Assembly: GCF_002021565.1 (NCBI RefSeq)
Contig: NZ_MSZX01000007.1
Location: forward strand, 248,027-312,026
DNA: 64,000 nucleotides
Direction of reading: 5' to 3'
Source of the DNA: Paenibacillus selenitireducens
Lineage (GTDB): Bacteria > Bacillota > Bacilli > Paenibacillales > Paenibacillaceae
Shown: piece after piece, positions 52,091 to 63,310 of the stretch
Position numbering within the stretch: position 1 is the first letter of the stretch
Layout: each line of letters starts with the position of its first letter
Made by a program: the position numbers and the translations under genes
The notes under the pieces: model-generated
What the model was told of the DNA's origin: nothing
Seen by the model: the letters and a program-made list of their open reading frames with translations, nothing else
Database searches by the model: none

Positions 52091-52135
52091 ATGGAGGCGA
52101 AGCATGGCTGTGCAAAACCACAATTCGCAGTCGCG
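52091..52135. repeat. Compact hairpin repeat (family B copy)
   Basis: ATGGAGGCGAAGCATGGCTG then TGCAAAACCACAATTCGCAG and TCGCGTTTTG; closest to the 30.78-kb copy. It lies beyond the 3' end of the SMR genes. No classic terminator precedes this copy. Confidence 0.6.
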
Positions 52136-52163
52136 TTTTGATAGGGGTTTGGGGAATCCAATA

Positions 52164-52478
52164 TTAGCTGACCAGCTTCAAGCCAACAACGGCAAAAATA
52201 ATTCCAAGAATGCAGCCGATACGAAGCCAGCTTTTCGACTCCTTAAAAAATATCATTCCAACAATAGCAGCTCCCACCGTTCCAATTCCTGTCCAAACTG
52301 CATAAGCAGTCGCCAGCGGTATTGTTCCCATTGCCCCGACAAGCAGTTTGAAGCTGAGGAAGAACCCGCCTATGAGGATGATGTTATTGGTCCAGTTATT
52401 ATTTTTAGCTACGCGTTTAATACCGATTACCCCGATAACCTCCAGCAATCCAGCCGCAATAAGCACCATCCAATCCAT
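52164..52478 (-). CDS. SMR-family transporter subunit
   Basis: 104 residues with four helices. The conserved Glu in LLEVIGVIGIKR, the YAVWTGIGTVGA motif of helix 3 and the terminal GLKLVS helix are typical of small multidrug resistance proteins (SugE/Gdx or paired EbrAB type). It starts one base after the preceding SMR gene ends, so the two probably form a heterodimer that exports cationic compounds or guanidinium. Confidence 0.88.
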   Translation of the reverse strand: MDWMVLIAAGLLEVIGVIGIKRVAKNNNWTNNIILIGGFFLSFKLLVGAMGTIPLATAYAVWTGIGTVGAAIVGMIFFKESKSWLRIGCILGIIFAVVGLKLVS

Positions 52479-52828
52479 CAGGCTTCACTTCCTTTGCTCG
52501 ACAATTTCAAACCAATAATACACGCTAACAGCAATAAGATGAAAACAATCCGCAACATACTGACGGTACCGCCAGACATCACGATTTCCACAATCGTAGT
52601 CCCCAAAGTTCCCATCCCTGCAAACACAGCGTATACCGTTCCAACCGGCAATGCCTTGGCTGCTCTAATAATTAAATCAAAGCTTGCCAACAGGGAGACA
52701 AGAACGACAATGCTAGGAACATCTTCGTATTTGAACCCACTTGCCCACACGATCTCCAATAGTCCGCCTAAGAGTACATAAGTCCATGCTCTTGCCTCAC
52801 TTATTCGCTTATCCGTTTTAACTGTCAT
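52478..52828 (-). CDS. SMR-family transporter subunit, partner
   Basis: 116 residues, four helices. LLGGLLEIVWASGFKYED holds the essential Glu and YAVFAGMGTLGTTIVE the helix 3 motif. GGAGGG before ATG 52828, inside the end of the merR gene, sets the start; the 52870 reading is not supported. Paired SMR genes usually encode obligate heterodimers with opposite topology. Confidence 0.88.
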   Translation of the reverse strand: MTVKTDKRISEARAWTYVLLGGLLEIVWASGFKYEDVPSIVVLVSLLASFDLIIRAAKALPVGTVYAVFAGMGTLGTTIVEIVMSGGTVSMLRIVFILLLLACIIGLKLSSKGSEA

Positions 52829-53591
52829 TGCCGTCTCCCTCCTGTAAGTGCTGCAGATAATAGTCAACAATTCGATCGATATGTTCCATTACTTCGGCAT
52901 CCATTCCGTACACCTTTGTTTCCATTCCTTCTTCAGGGCGAATTAATGACCAATACTTATCAATGAGTTGCTCGTCATGCTGAAACCATTCCATGGAAAC
53001 CTCAACGATTTGCGCCGCAAGCTTCTGAGAAATGATAGAGGAAGGGGATTCGTGCATATGCTCCTTGACCTTTCGCATCAGCTTCGCCCACTCCATGCTT
53101 CGTGGATCGTTTGAACTCAGATCCGGCAAGTCTTTAATAATATTAATTTCATGATCCGAAAAATGCTGGGCAAAAAATGTTTCTCTAGCCTCGAAGGGGG
53201 ATTGCAGTGACCTGATGAAAAGAAAGATATCCTCCGTTTCGATCTTTCCTTTCATTTCAAAGGCATGCCTTGCTGTCTGCAACAGCTTCTCCATCTCATC
53301 AAGACGTTTCCTTTCCTCTACAATAGCTCCCAGCTCAAAATCCAGATAATCTCTCCAACGTTGCTCCTGTGAATCCTTCCCTGTAGACAACATTTCCTTG
53401 ATGGACGCCAGCGTAAAGCCCAGCTCCTTCAATGCAGCTATATGCTGGAGCACTCTAATCTCCTCATTTGAATAGTACCGGTAGCCGGAATCAGCTACCT
53501 TGGCAGGCTTTAGTAAACCGATCTCGTCATAGTATCTCAGTGTCCTTATAGATATATTTGTATTCTTGGACAACTCTCCAATGCTGTACAT
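52818..53591 (-). CDS. MerR family transcriptional regulator
   Basis: 257 residues. The N-terminal winged helix is canonical: MYSIGELSKNTNISIRTLRY then YDEIGLLKPAKV..GYRYYSNEE. A dimerisation helix and a large C-terminal TipAS/Mta-like effector domain follow. It overlaps the SMR gene by 11 nt, so regulator and pump are one operon, and its promoter has the long spacer used by MerR activators. Drug binding should activate its own operon. Confidence 0.9.
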   Translation of the reverse strand: MYSIGELSKNTNISIRTLRYYDEIGLLKPAKVADSGYRYYSNEEIRVLQHIAALKELGFTLASIKEMLSTGKDSQEQRWRDYLDFELGAIVEERKRLDEMEKLLQTARHAFEMKGKIETEDIFLFIRSLQSPFEARETFFAQHFSDHEINIIKDLPDLSSNDPRSMEWAKLMRKVKEHMHESPSSIISQKLAAQIVEVSMEWFQHDEQLIDKYWSLIRPEEGMETKVYGMDAEVMEHIDRIVDYYLQHLQEGDGNDS

Positions 53592-53616
53592 AATGACCCC
53601 ACCTCTCAACAACAAG

Positions 53617-53646
53617 TATATAGTCTCCAGTATACGTGAGAGTCAA
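53617..53646 (-). promoter_or_regulatory. MerR-type promoter
   Basis: Minus strand TTGACT (53641-53646), 18-bp spacer, TATATA (53617-53622), with an imperfect dyad GTATACTGGAGACTATATAC inside the spacer. An over-long spacer plus internal dyad is the design untwisted by MerR proteins. Confidence 0.7.
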
Positions 53647-53700
53647 GTTTTTTTAGAAAAATATTCTAATAAATTTGGATTTACAAGCTAGATGAAAAGC

Positions 53701-53733
53701 AAAAATCCACAACCTTATGCGGTTGTGGGTTTA
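53701..53733. terminator. Type A terminator beside an ssrA-like unit
   Basis: ATCCACAACC / GGTTGTGGGT (53705-53714, 53721-53730), followed after 5 nt by TGGTGGAGGCG. Confidence 0.75.
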
Positions 53734-53735
53734 CA

Positions 53736-53894
53736 TGGTGGAGGCGAGGGGAATGTTCATATCTCCATCTTATCTGCTCACGATGCTATCCTCCACCGAC
53801 GATATTAGAGGTTGGATATAAACGCCGTGCTCCCTACGCTTCGCTCCAGTCCGCGCGGACTGAACCCAGGGTCCGACCCCTCGAAACTCCACCA
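53736..53894. repeat. 159-bp ssrA-end-like repeat unit 1
   Basis: Starts TGGTGGAGGCGAGGGGAAT (revcomp of the tmRNA 3' end) and ends GGTCCGACCCCTCGAAACTC then CACCA, an opposite-facing T-arm/acceptor/CCA-like end. The interior begins GTTCATATCTCCATCTTA and includes ACGATATTAGAGGTTGGATA. Tandem with a 160-bp second copy. Confidence 0.8.
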
Positions 53895-53898
53895 ATGC

Positions 53899-53927
53899 AA
53901 AAAGGACACCTCTGAGGTGTCCTTTTT
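53899..53927. terminator. Type B terminator between the two ssrA-like units
   Basis: AAAAAGGACACCTC / GAGGTGTCCTTTTT, perfect stem. Confidence 0.85.
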
Positions 53928-53932
53928 CATGT

Positions 53933-54092
53933 TGGTGGAGGCGAGGGGAATGTTCATATCTCCATCTTACTTGCTCACGATGCTATCCTCCGCCGACGAT
54001 ATTAGAGGTTGGATATAAACGCCGTGCTCGTACGCTACGCTCCCTGCGCGCGGGCTGAACCCAAGGGTTCGACCCCTCTTACAACTCCACCA
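53933..54092. repeat. 160-bp ssrA-end-like repeat unit 2
   Basis: Same ends and interior as unit 1: TGGTGGAGGCGAGGGGAAT at the left, GGGTTCGACCCCTC and ACTCCACCA at the right, interior starting GTTCATATCTCC. It ends 11 nt before the tmRNA terminator stem. Confidence 0.8.
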
Positions 54093-54102
54093 AATGAAAA
54101 AA

Positions 54103-54127
54103 ACACTGACCTCTCGCGGTCAGTGTC
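54103..54127 (-). terminator. ssrA terminator
   Basis: Minus strand ACACTGACC / GGTCAGTGT with a 7-nt loop followed by seven T, 8 nt after the encoded CCA. Confidence 0.85.
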
Positions 54128-54135
54128 TTTACATT

Positions 54136-54499
54136 TGGTGGAGGCGAGGGGAATCGAACCCCTGTCCGAAGATAACGCAACATAAGCTTCTACGGGTGTA
54201 GTCACAGTTTTGATGTCACCCTAGTATCGCCCCGTAACCGGCTATACTTTAGGTCAGCCTGATTATCTTCTTCAGCACACCCCAGGCGGAGATGTGACAG
54301 CGTATCCCACTAAAGTTGAGCCCCTAGCCCGCCACATGGGCGATGGAAGGTAGGAGCACGCTAACAGGTTATTAAGCTGCTAAAGCGTAGTTTGTTTGTT
54401 GTTTGCCGTTTAATAGGCTTTAGCGTTGATGAAGCGGACGCGTCCCCACTACCCGCTACTCATGCCCGAACTACCCCCGTCGAATCCAAGAACGCCCCC
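54136..54499 (-). ncRNA. ssrA: tmRNA (ssrA)
   Basis: 364 nt. On the minus strand the 5' end GGGGGCG pairs with CGCCTCC at the 3' end, the 3' terminus carries GGTTCGATTCCCC (T arm) and an encoded CCA, and the 5' region has the conserved GGATTCGAC. The resume codon is GGC at 54407; the tag frame 54372-54407 encodes GKQQTNYALAA then TAA, giving the tag AGKQQTNYALAA with the charged Ala. tmRNA with SmpB rescues stalled ribosomes and marks the nascent chain for ClpXP. smpB lies directly upstream, as in B. subtilis. The 3' end is the kind of target used by integrative elements; copies of it occur elsewhere in the window. Confidence 0.95.
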
Positions 54500-54520
54500 A
54501 TGTAAGTAGAAATCTACGTC

Positions 54521-54572
54521 GTCCTGATTAGGACAGCGCGTTTCTATAAAGGGTATGCGCCGATCGAACCAA
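54521..54572 (-). promoter_or_regulatory. ssrA promoter and leader hairpin
   Basis: Minus strand TTGGTT (54567-54572), 18-bp spacer, TATAGA (54543-54548), giving a leader of about 37 nt before the mature 5' end. The leader contains the perfect hairpin GTCCTAATCAGGAC (54521-54534). The remaining sequence up to smpB (54573-54824) shows no gene. Confidence 0.55.
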
Positions 54573-54824
54573 CTAATATTCGATCTGGACCAGTGATAAT
54601 TCTGAAGTCCACCGACTTCAATCGAGCATGGTAGATACGTAACCGTGAATCTCATATCCATCGTGGTTACATTCTTATTATACGGCGCGGATGCTTCAAA
54701 AGTAAAGGAGCACCATAATGTTCTTGCACTCCAAACCTTATCCATGGAAGCTCCTGCCTGATGAGCCACCGTATTTATATTCTATCCTACACGCAGTAGT
54801 TACATGAGCACGTGACGCCCGCCA

Positions 54825-55304
54825 TTATCTGGCGACCTTCTGTTTCTCACGCAATATGCGTTGAATATCACGTTGTGCATCTCGCTTCGCCGCAGCTTCA
54901 CGCTTGTCATATTGCTTCTTCCCTCGGCCTAAGCCGATCAGCAGCTTCGCATAACCATTACGAACATAAATCTTCAGCGGAACAATAGTGTATCCTTCCG
55001 TCTTCGTCTGTCCCAATAGCTTGTGAATCTGCACACGGTGCAATAATAGCTTACGCGCACGCGTCGGATCAGTCGGATTAAATCGATTCCCTTGCTCAAA
55101 TGGGCTAATGTGCATGTTATGAATGAAAATCTCGCCATTCCGAATGGTTGCGAACGCATCGCCAATATTCGCTCGTCCCAACCGCAAGGATTTAATCTCA
55201 GTTCCCGTTAACACAAGACCCGCCTCATACGTGTCCTCGATGAAATAGTCATGGGAAGCTTTTTTGTTCTGGGCCAGCACTTTACCATCATTTTTCTTAC
55301 CCAT
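54825..55304 (-). CDS. smpB: SsrA-binding protein SmpB
   Basis: 159 residues, standard length. The motifs [20 protein letters not shown] and TGTEIKSLR, the core [20 protein letters not shown] and the basic C-terminal tail [20 protein letters not shown] are those of SmpB. It binds the tRNA-like part of tmRNA and mimics a codon-anticodon interaction in the decoding centre. AGAGGAG 8 nt before ATG 55304 sets the start. ssrA lies downstream with its own promoter. Confidence 0.95.
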   Translation of the reverse strand: MGKKNDGKVLAQNKKASHDYFIEDTYEAGLVLTGTEIKSLRLGRANIGDAFATIRNGEIFIHNMHISPFEQGNRFNPTDPTRARKLLLHRVQIHKLLGQTKTEGYTIVPLKIYVRNGYAKLLIGLGRGKKQYDKREAAAKRDAQRDIQRILREKQKVAR

Positions 55305-55437
55305 GAAAATCACTCCTCTCGGCTCGTTGCCGCACGATCTAGTAGGGTTCTATTGTATCAGAGTTCAGCCCTCTAACGCAAGTTAAACCCGCACCAGCAC
55401 TGTGATTCCACTCCATCATCCACCTTCGTGCAACGTG

Positions 55438-55896
55438 CTATTTTTTATCCTTCTCCAGCAATTCAAGAATAACCTTCAGCTCGTTCGACGTATCCAGATA
55501 AGCATATCGCCCGCCTGTATATTCTCCCTTTTGCACGAGGGATATTCCCCGCTGTTCGAACAGCTTTACTCGTTCCCCCATATTTTCCACCATAAAAGCA
55601 ATATGATGGACCCCTTCGCCATGTGCATCTAGATGATCACGCCACGTACTCGAATGGCCGTCAGGCTCAATCAGTTCCACCTGTACCTGTCCAAAATTCA
55701 GAAAAGCTAACTTGGCACGTGCCTCACTCGGATTGCCCTTATATTCACATTGGGTTTGCTCCATCGGATCCGTCAAGAACCACTTTGGCTTCTCAATGCC
55801 GAAGATCTTTGCATAGGCTTGCGAGGTTGCCTCAATATCATGAACCACAAGACCGATTTGTACGATCACTTGATTGGTGATTAAAGAGTTGTCCAT
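55438..55896 (-). CDS. VOC family protein (methylmalonyl-CoA epimerase/glyoxalase-like)
   Basis: 152 residues. QIGLVVHDIEATSQAYAKIF starts the first VOC half and GEGVHHIAFMVENMGERVKL the second; VQVELIEP and AYLDTSNELKVILELLE carry the metal-binding Glu positions. The pairing of HIAF with a VELIEP strand resembles methylmalonyl-CoA epimerases. AAGGATGGTG precedes ATG 55896. It sits between smpB and rnr on the same strand, an insertion relative to the B. subtilis order. Confidence 0.8.
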   Translation of the reverse strand: MDNSLITNQVIVQIGLVVHDIEATSQAYAKIFGIEKPKWFLTDPMEQTQCEYKGNPSEARAKLAFLNFGQVQVELIEPDGHSSTWRDHLDAHGEGVHHIAFMVENMGERVKLFEQRGISLVQKGEYTGGRYAYLDTSNELKVILELLEKDKK

Positions 55897-55988
55897 CCCT
55901 ACACCATCCTTATTATGAGATTCCACTTCTATCCTATCACGACCGCAGCAAAAGAGCCTGCAAAACCTTTGCAGACTCTCGAACTTCT

Positions 55989-58643
55989 CTATTTCTTCTT
56001 CTTCCGAACGAACGATGCTGTTGAATTCTTATTCTTCCCGCGTTTCCGCGATGCACCGCTGCTGCCTTCACCTACAAAAATACCGCTCTCGGACGTATTC
56101 TTACGCCGTGTATCTTTATGCTCAACATCTATTCCTTGACCATTGGCCGGTTCGATTGGAGCACCATAGCCGCCTTTTCCTGAGCCAAATCCGAACTTTT
56201 TCCCAGACGAGGCAGGTGCGCTCGGAGCATCGGAACGTTTCGGTCGACTGTCGGTCTTCTGGAACTTACCAAATTTACCGCCGCCTTTATTGCCTTGCTC
56301 CGGCTTACCAGGCTTGCTGAGTCCACCTGATTTACCAGATTTGCTTGGTTTACCTGGTGATTTGCCACCGCCGCCACTCGACTTACCGCCGCGATCATTT
56401 TTGCCGCGTGAGCCAAAACCGCCTTGGCCGAAACCGCGTCCCTTGCCGCCACGTCCGCGATCACCGAAACCGTCGACGAAATTCACCTGATTTCCGCGCG
56501 GCTTCATATCGACCATTTCAAAATCAATCGTATGATCGTCCATATTCACACGAGCTACGCGAATCTTGACTTCATCCCCAATACGATAGATCTTGGACGT
56601 ACGCTCTCCAATCAGAGCCATATGCTGCTCATGGAAATGGTAGTAGTCGTCGGTCATATCGCTCAAGCGGATTAAGCCTTCAACCGTATTATCCAACTCG
56701 ATGAAAATACCGAAGCTGGTCACGCTGCTCACCATGCCTTCGAATTCCTCACCGACTTTATCAAGCATAAATTCAGCTTTCTTCAGCTGTTCGGTATCGC
56801 GCTCTGCATCCACAGCTACCCGTTCCCGTTCCGAGGAATGCTGAGCAATTTCCTTCATTCGAGACGTTAAGTACTCGTGACGTTCTTCTGTAAGGGCTCC
56901 GCCATTCTCTGCAACCTCCCGAATAATCCGGTGGATCACAAGATCTGGGTAACGACGAATTGGAGACGTAAAGTGCGAATAGTATTCGGCTGCCAAGCCA
57001 AAATGCCCGAGGCTCTCCGAATCATATTTCGCCTGCTTCATGGAGCGCAGCATCATGGTACTAATCACCGTCTGCTCCTTGGTGCCTTGAATCTCTTCCA
57101 ATAACGTCTGTAATGCACGCGGGTGAACAGTATTGCCTTTGCCACGTACGACATAGCCGAAATTCGCAGCGAACTGTGTGAAATTAAGCAGCTTCTCCGA
57201 ATCCGGGTCTTCATGGATCCGATATAAGAACGGTACGCGCAACCAATGGAAATGTTCAGCCACCGTCTCGTTCGCCGCAAGCATGAATTCTTCAATAATC
57301 ATTTCTGCAATAGAGCGCTCGCGTTTAATAATATCGACGGGCTTGCCATTCTCATCCACAATCACTTTGGACTCTTGAAAGTCAAAATCAATCGCGCCGC
57401 GATGCATCCGATTTTTCCGCAGCCTTGTAGCAAGCTCTTGCATCAAGTGGAAATCATCTACTAAATCTTTGTAGCGCTCCATCAAATCCGGATTTTCTTC
57501 CGGTTCCGTCAAGATTTTGCGTACATTGGTGTAGGTCATGCGTTCCTTGGTCTTAATCACACTGGTGAAAATATCGTGGTTCACGACCTTCATGTGATTG
57601 TCGAACTCCATCTCACAAGAAAGCGTCAACCGATCTACCTGCGGGTTAAGACTGCATATCCCGTTGGATAATCGATGCGGCAGCATTGGGATGACCCGAT
57701 CTACCAAATATACGCTGCAGCCGCGTGCATACGCTTCTTGGTCCAGATTCGAACGCTCACGAACGTAATACCCCACATCCGCAATATGAACGCCAAGCTT
57801 GTAATTCCCATTCGGAAGACGCTCCACATTCACCGCATCATCCAAATCCTTCGCGTCTTCGCCATCGATCGTTACAATCCGTTGCCCGCGTAAGTCTCTG
57901 CGTCCCTGCTCGAGAATCTCAGCATCCGTAATGGAATCCGGCGCGGATTCCGCTTCTTCCATCACTTCCTCCGGAAATGCCTCAGGCAACTGGTGCTTAC
58001 GAATGATCGAGAGGATATCCACCCCAGGATCGTCCTTGTGACCGAGAATTTCGATAACTTCGCCTTCAGCCGCAGCGCGGCCTTCTGGATAGCTAACAAT
58101 CTGTACGACAACCTTCTGCCCTGTTACAGCGCCTTGAAAAGCATCTTTCGGAATAAAAATATCTCTGTTAATCCGTTTATCATCTGGAATGACGAAGCCG
58201 TAGGTCTCCAGATTCTGAAATACCCCTACCACACGGGTAACCGCTCGACTAACAATTCGCGCGACTTCCCCTTCTAACTTCCCGCCAGCCGATCCTTTGG
58301 AAGTGACGCGCACAAGGACAATATCCCCGTTCATCGCGCTCTTCAAATCATTGGCATGGATATACACATCCGGATGATCTTTATCATCGGGAATCAGGAA
58401 TGCGAATCCTTTCGCATGCGCCTGCAGCCGTCCTCTTAAAAGATTCATTCGCTCGGGAATCCCATACCGTTCCGAACGGGTGCGAATGATCTTGCCTTCA
58501 TGTTCCATTTGGTTTAATAATTTCAGGAAAGCTTTAAATTCCTGTGCATCGTCAATCTGAAAATGCTGTTCCATTTCCTGATACGTCATCGGCTTATAAG
58601 CCGTTTCTCGCATAAAATCCAACAGATCTTGTTCTGTTATCAC
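55989..58643 (-). CDS. rnr: Ribonuclease R
   Basis: 884 residues: N-terminal winged-helix/cold-shock domains, the RNB catalytic domain with [15 protein letters not shown] (acidic metal site) and [19 protein letters not shown], and the S1 domain ([20 protein letters not shown]). The last about 130 residues are a Gly/Lys/Ser-rich basic tail, longer than in B. subtilis. This 3'-to-5' exoribonuclease degrades structured RNA and works with tmRNA-SmpB on stalled messages, which fits its neighbours. GAGGTG precedes GTG 58643, preferred over an ATG at 58679. Confidence 0.95.
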   Translation of the reverse strand: MITEQDLLDFMRETAYKPMTYQEMEQHFQIDDAQEFKAFLKLLNQMEHEGKIIRTRSERYGIPERMNLLRGRLQAHAKGFAFLIPDDKDHPDVYIHANDLKSAMNGDIVLVRVTSKGSAGGKLEGEVARIVSRAVTRVVGVFQNLETYGFVIPDDKRINRDIFIPKDAFQGAVTGQKVVVQIVSYPEGRAAAEGEVIEILGHKDDPGVDILSIIRKHQLPEAFPEEVMEEAESAPDSITDAEILEQGRRDLRGQRIVTIDGEDAKDLDDAVNVERLPNGNYKLGVHIADVGYYVRERSNLDQEAYARGCSVYLVDRVIPMLPHRLSNGICSLNPQVDRLTLSCEMEFDNHMKVVNHDIFTSVIKTKERMTYTNVRKILTEPEENPDLMERYKDLVDDFHLMQELATRLRKNRMHRGAIDFDFQESKVIVDENGKPVDIIKRERSIAEMIIEEFMLAANETVAEHFHWLRVPFLYRIHEDPDSEKLLNFTQFAANFGYVVRGKGNTVHPRALQTLLEEIQGTKEQTVISTMMLRSMKQAKYDSESLGHFGLAAEYYSHFTSPIRRYPDLVIHRIIREVAENGGALTEERHEYLTSRMKEIAQHSSERERVAVDAERDTEQLKKAEFMLDKVGEEFEGMVSSVTSFGIFIELDNTVEGLIRLSDMTDDYYHFHEQHMALIGERTSKIYRIGDEVKIRVARVNMDDHTIDFEMVDMKPRGNQVNFVDGFGDRGRGGKGRGFGQGGFGSRGKNDRGGKSSGGGGKSPGKPSKSGKSGGLSKPGKPEQGNKGGGKFGKFQKTDSRPKRSDAPSAPASSGKKFGFGSGKGGYGAPIEPANGQGIDVEHKDTRRKNTSESGIFVGEGSSGASRKRGKNKNSTASFVRKKKK

Positions 58644-58783
58644 CGAATCACCTCGAATCAAATCCAACTCATGTTGCACATATGTACTTCATCTTAATAA
58701 GCAAATCTATACTCAGTATACACGAAATATAGCTTATACATCCGTATTCCCCAAAAACAGTGGTTCCGCCACGCAAAATGAGA

Positions 58784-58839
58784 AAAACCTCTATCGAGGC
58801 CCATTCAAAGATGAGCGACCGCGTCTAGAGGTAGTTTTT
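58784..58839 (-). terminator. Hairpin between secG and rnr
   Basis: AAAACCTCTA pairs with TAGAGGTAGTTTT across a long loop. The left part, GAGAAAAACCTCTATCGAGG, recurs with one base fewer at 23308 after the Doc-type gene. Confidence 0.4.
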
Positions 58840-58905
58840 ATCGCCAAACAGAATTTTTCAGTTTAGATACATCAAAACTTTTATAAATTATATTGTGGTA
58901 AAAAA

Positions 58906-58932
58906 ACAGCGGAAGATTCGCTCTCCCGCTGT
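58906..58932 (-). terminator. Terminator of secG
   Basis: ACAGCGG / CCGCTGT with inner GG..CC pairs; on the minus strand it is followed by a T run, 22 nt after the secG stop. Confidence 0.75.
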
Positions 58933-58953
58933 CTGAACTCTCATGTAAGTAAG

Positions 58954-59190
58954 TTATGCTGTTTTAACCAAATAAGCTACGACCATGGCAAGCACGAAGA
59001 ATCCTACAGCCAATGCGATCGTTAAACGTTGCAAGAACAAATCCAAGCCACGTGCTTTTTGCTTACCGAAAAGGTGTTCCGCTCCCCCGGAGATGGCACC
59101 CGATAGTCCCGCGCTCTTCCCTTTTTGTAGAAGTACGACAGCGATCAAGCCTAGCGAAAAAATAACAAGCAAAATTGTGAATAAAGTTTC
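58954..59190 (-). CDS. secG: Protein-export membrane protein SecG
   Basis: 78 residues with two helices ([20 protein letters not shown] and [20 protein letters not shown]) and the conserved loop [20 protein letters not shown] between them. It is an accessory subunit of the SecYEG translocon. AGGAGGTGGAACT precedes ATG 59190. It has its usual place between eno and rnr. Confidence 0.95.
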   Translation of the reverse strand, partial: ETLFTILLVIFSLGLIAVVLLQKGKSAGLSGAISGGAEHLFGKQKARGLDLFLQRLTIALAVGFFVLAMVVAYLVKTA

Positions 59191-59358
59191 CATAGTTCCA
59201 CCTCCTAAAGAATTGCGTTGCAAACCTCTTCCGTAAATGAAATTCATTAACCACTCATGAGATTATAATTCATTATAAAAAAACAGTATTCTTATTGTAT
59301 CATTAACTATTGAAAATTACAAGATAAGAACCCAAAGTCGATTATACAGGATAACCGT

Positions 59359-59396
59359 AAAAAGGAATTGGAGCCTTAGTGGTTCCAATCCCTTTT
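59359..59396 (-). terminator. Terminator of the glycolytic operon
   Basis: AAAAGGAATTGGAGCC / GGTTCCAATCCCTTTT, about 16 pairs with two mismatches, directly after eno. Confidence 0.85.
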
Positions 59397-59411
59397 CTAT
59401 ATGAACAGCAA

Positions 59412-60752
<1,341 letters not shown>

Positions 60753-60781
60753 CTAGCTAGGAATACGTTGATTATTTTAAT

Positions 60782-62320
60782 TTATTTGTTGATCAGGGAG
60801 TTCCCTGTCATTTCTTGGGATTTGTTCAATTGCATCAAGTCAAGAATCGTAGGAGCTACGTCCGCTAGAATCCCGCCTTCACGCAATGTCACGCCCGCTT
60901 TGGTTACGATACAAGGAACCGGGTTCGTTGTATGTGCTGTATGAGGACGACCGTTCTCATCGATCTCTGTCTCAGCGTTACCATGATCGGCAATGATGAT
61001 CGCTTGACCGCCTTTTGCAAGGACAGCCTCGATCACAAGACCTAAGCACTCATCTGTTGCTTCAACCGCTTTGATGGTCGGCTCAAGCTTACCGGAGTGA
61101 CCTACCATGTCCGGGTTCGCAAAGTTCAAGATAATACAATCTTGGCGCTCAGCTTCGATTTCTTTAACCGCTGCGGCTGCCACTTCATGCGCGCTCATCT
61201 CTGGCTGAAGGTCGTACGTTGCGACTTTCGGCGAAGGAATAAGAATACGCGTTTCACCTGGCAATTCCTTGTCACGTCCACCACTGAAGAAGAACGTTAC
61301 GTGAGGATATTTTTCCGTTTCTGCGATACGAAGTTGTTTCTTGTTGTTCTGAACCAGAACTTCACCTAACGTATTGTCCAGGTTCTTCGGCTTGTATGCC
61401 ACGAATCCATCTACGGATTCACTGAACATCGTGAGACAGACATAATACAAGTTCTTCGGCGCTTTGTCTCCACGATCGAATCCTTGGAAATCTGCGTTCG
61501 TGAACACTTGGGATAACTGAATCGCACGGTCAGGACGGAAGTTCAAGAAGATAACTGCATCTTCGGACTCTATCAAACCAACCGGTTGTTCCTGCTCATC
61601 CACGATAACCGTAGGCATTACGAACTCGTCAAACACGGATTTTTCGTAGGATTCAACAATCGCTTTTAACGGGTCTTGGTATTTAGGGCCTTCGCCATAT
61701 ACCATCGCGCGGTAGGATTTCTCCGTACGCTCCCAACGTTTGTCACGGTCCATCGCATAGTAGCGACCTTGAACCGTAGCGATTTTACCTACACCAATTT
61801 TCTGAATTTTCGCGATTAAATCCTCCATATAGCCTTTTGCGCTATCCGGAGAAACGTCGCGTCCGTCTAAGAAACCATGAATGTAGACTTGATCCAATTC
61901 TTCTTTTTTGCAAAGCTCTAACATCGCATACAAATGCGCGATATGACTGTGCACGCCGCCGTCGGACAGCAATGCATACAGATGAAGTTTCTTGTTATTG
62001 TTCTTCGCATGGCGAACCGCGCCTATAAGCGTTTCGTTATCGAAGAATTCCCCGTCACGAATCGACTTGGAGATCCGAGTAAGATCTTGATAAACGATAC
62101 GGCCTGCGCCGATGTTCAAGTGACCTACTTCAGAGTTCCCCATTTGACCTTCTGGCAAGCCTACAGCTTCACCAGATGCCGTCAATGTGGTGTGCGGGAA
62201 TGTATTCCAGTAACGGTCGAAGTTCGGTTTCTTCGCTTGAGCAACGGCGTTGCCCACGAGATCATTCTTCAATCCGAAGCCGTCTAGAATAATTAGTGCT
62301 ACAGGTTTCGGTGCTGTCAT
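60782..62320 (-). CDS. gpmI: 2,3-bisphosphoglycerate-independent phosphoglycerate mutase
   Basis: 512 residues. ALIILDGFG at the N-terminus with the first Asp metal ligand, the phosphoserine loop [18 protein letters not shown] (active Ser in GNSEVGH), [11 protein letters not shown], and [20 protein letters not shown] with the second manganese site. It interconverts 3- and 2-phosphoglycerate. Its ATG abuts the tpiA TAA, and eno follows after 83 bp. Confidence 0.97.
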   Translation of the reverse strand: MTAPKPVALIILDGFGLKNDLVGNAVAQAKKPNFDRYWNTFPHTTLTASGEAVGLPEGQMGNSEVGHLNIGAGRIVYQDLTRISKSIRDGEFFDNETLIGAVRHAKNNNKKLHLYALLSDGGVHSHIAHLYAMLELCKKEELDQVYIHGFLDGRDVSPDSAKGYMEDLIAKIQKIGVGKIATVQGRYYAMDRDKRWERTEKSYRAMVYGEGPKYQDPLKAIVESYEKSVFDEFVMPTVIVDEQEQPVGLIESEDAVIFLNFRPDRAIQLSQVFTNADFQGFDRGDKAPKNLYYVCLTMFSESVDGFVAYKPKNLDNTLGEVLVQNNKKQLRIAETEKYPHVTFFFSGGRDKELPGETRILIPSPKVATYDLQPEMSAHEVAAAAVKEIEAERQDCIILNFANPDMVGHSGKLEPTIKAVEATDECLGLVIEAVLAKGGQAIIIADHGNAETEIDENGRPHTAHTTNPVPCIVTKAGVTLREGGILADVAPTILDLMQLNKSQEMTGNSLINK

Positions 62321-63130
<810 letters not shown>

Positions 63131-63184
63131 TTAAGCCATTCCGCGAATGGAGAGAAATAAGATTGCCTGAATACGAGTTTTGGC

Positions 63185-63225
63185 TTTAAACCCCAACCTT
63201 AAAAAGTTAAATCAAGGGGTTTAAA
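63185..63225. repeat. Perfect inverted repeat between pgk and tpiA
   Basis: TTTAAACCCC (63185-63194) and GGGGTTTAAA (63216-63225) with a 21-nt A/T-rich loop. It is not followed by a T run. It may be an intra-operon processing or attenuation structure. Confidence 0.6.
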
Positions 63226-63310
63226 ACAAGATGTCTGAGATGAAGAGGGCAACTTATTTTTCGCAATGAGCGGCATGGCTTACAGCTTTGTCAAACAACA
63301 TTGAGCTTTT

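Noticed and set aside
53736-54092. Possible tRNA genes, because of T-arm-like and CCA-like ends
   Set aside because: No D arm, anticodon arm or consistent acceptor pairing of tRNA length was found; the ends are inverted copies and not one cloverleaf.
54449-54769. 106-codon ORF on the minus strand overlapping the 5' end of ssrA
   Set aside because: It overlaps tmRNA and its promoter, has no ribosome binding site, and its translation resembles no protein family.
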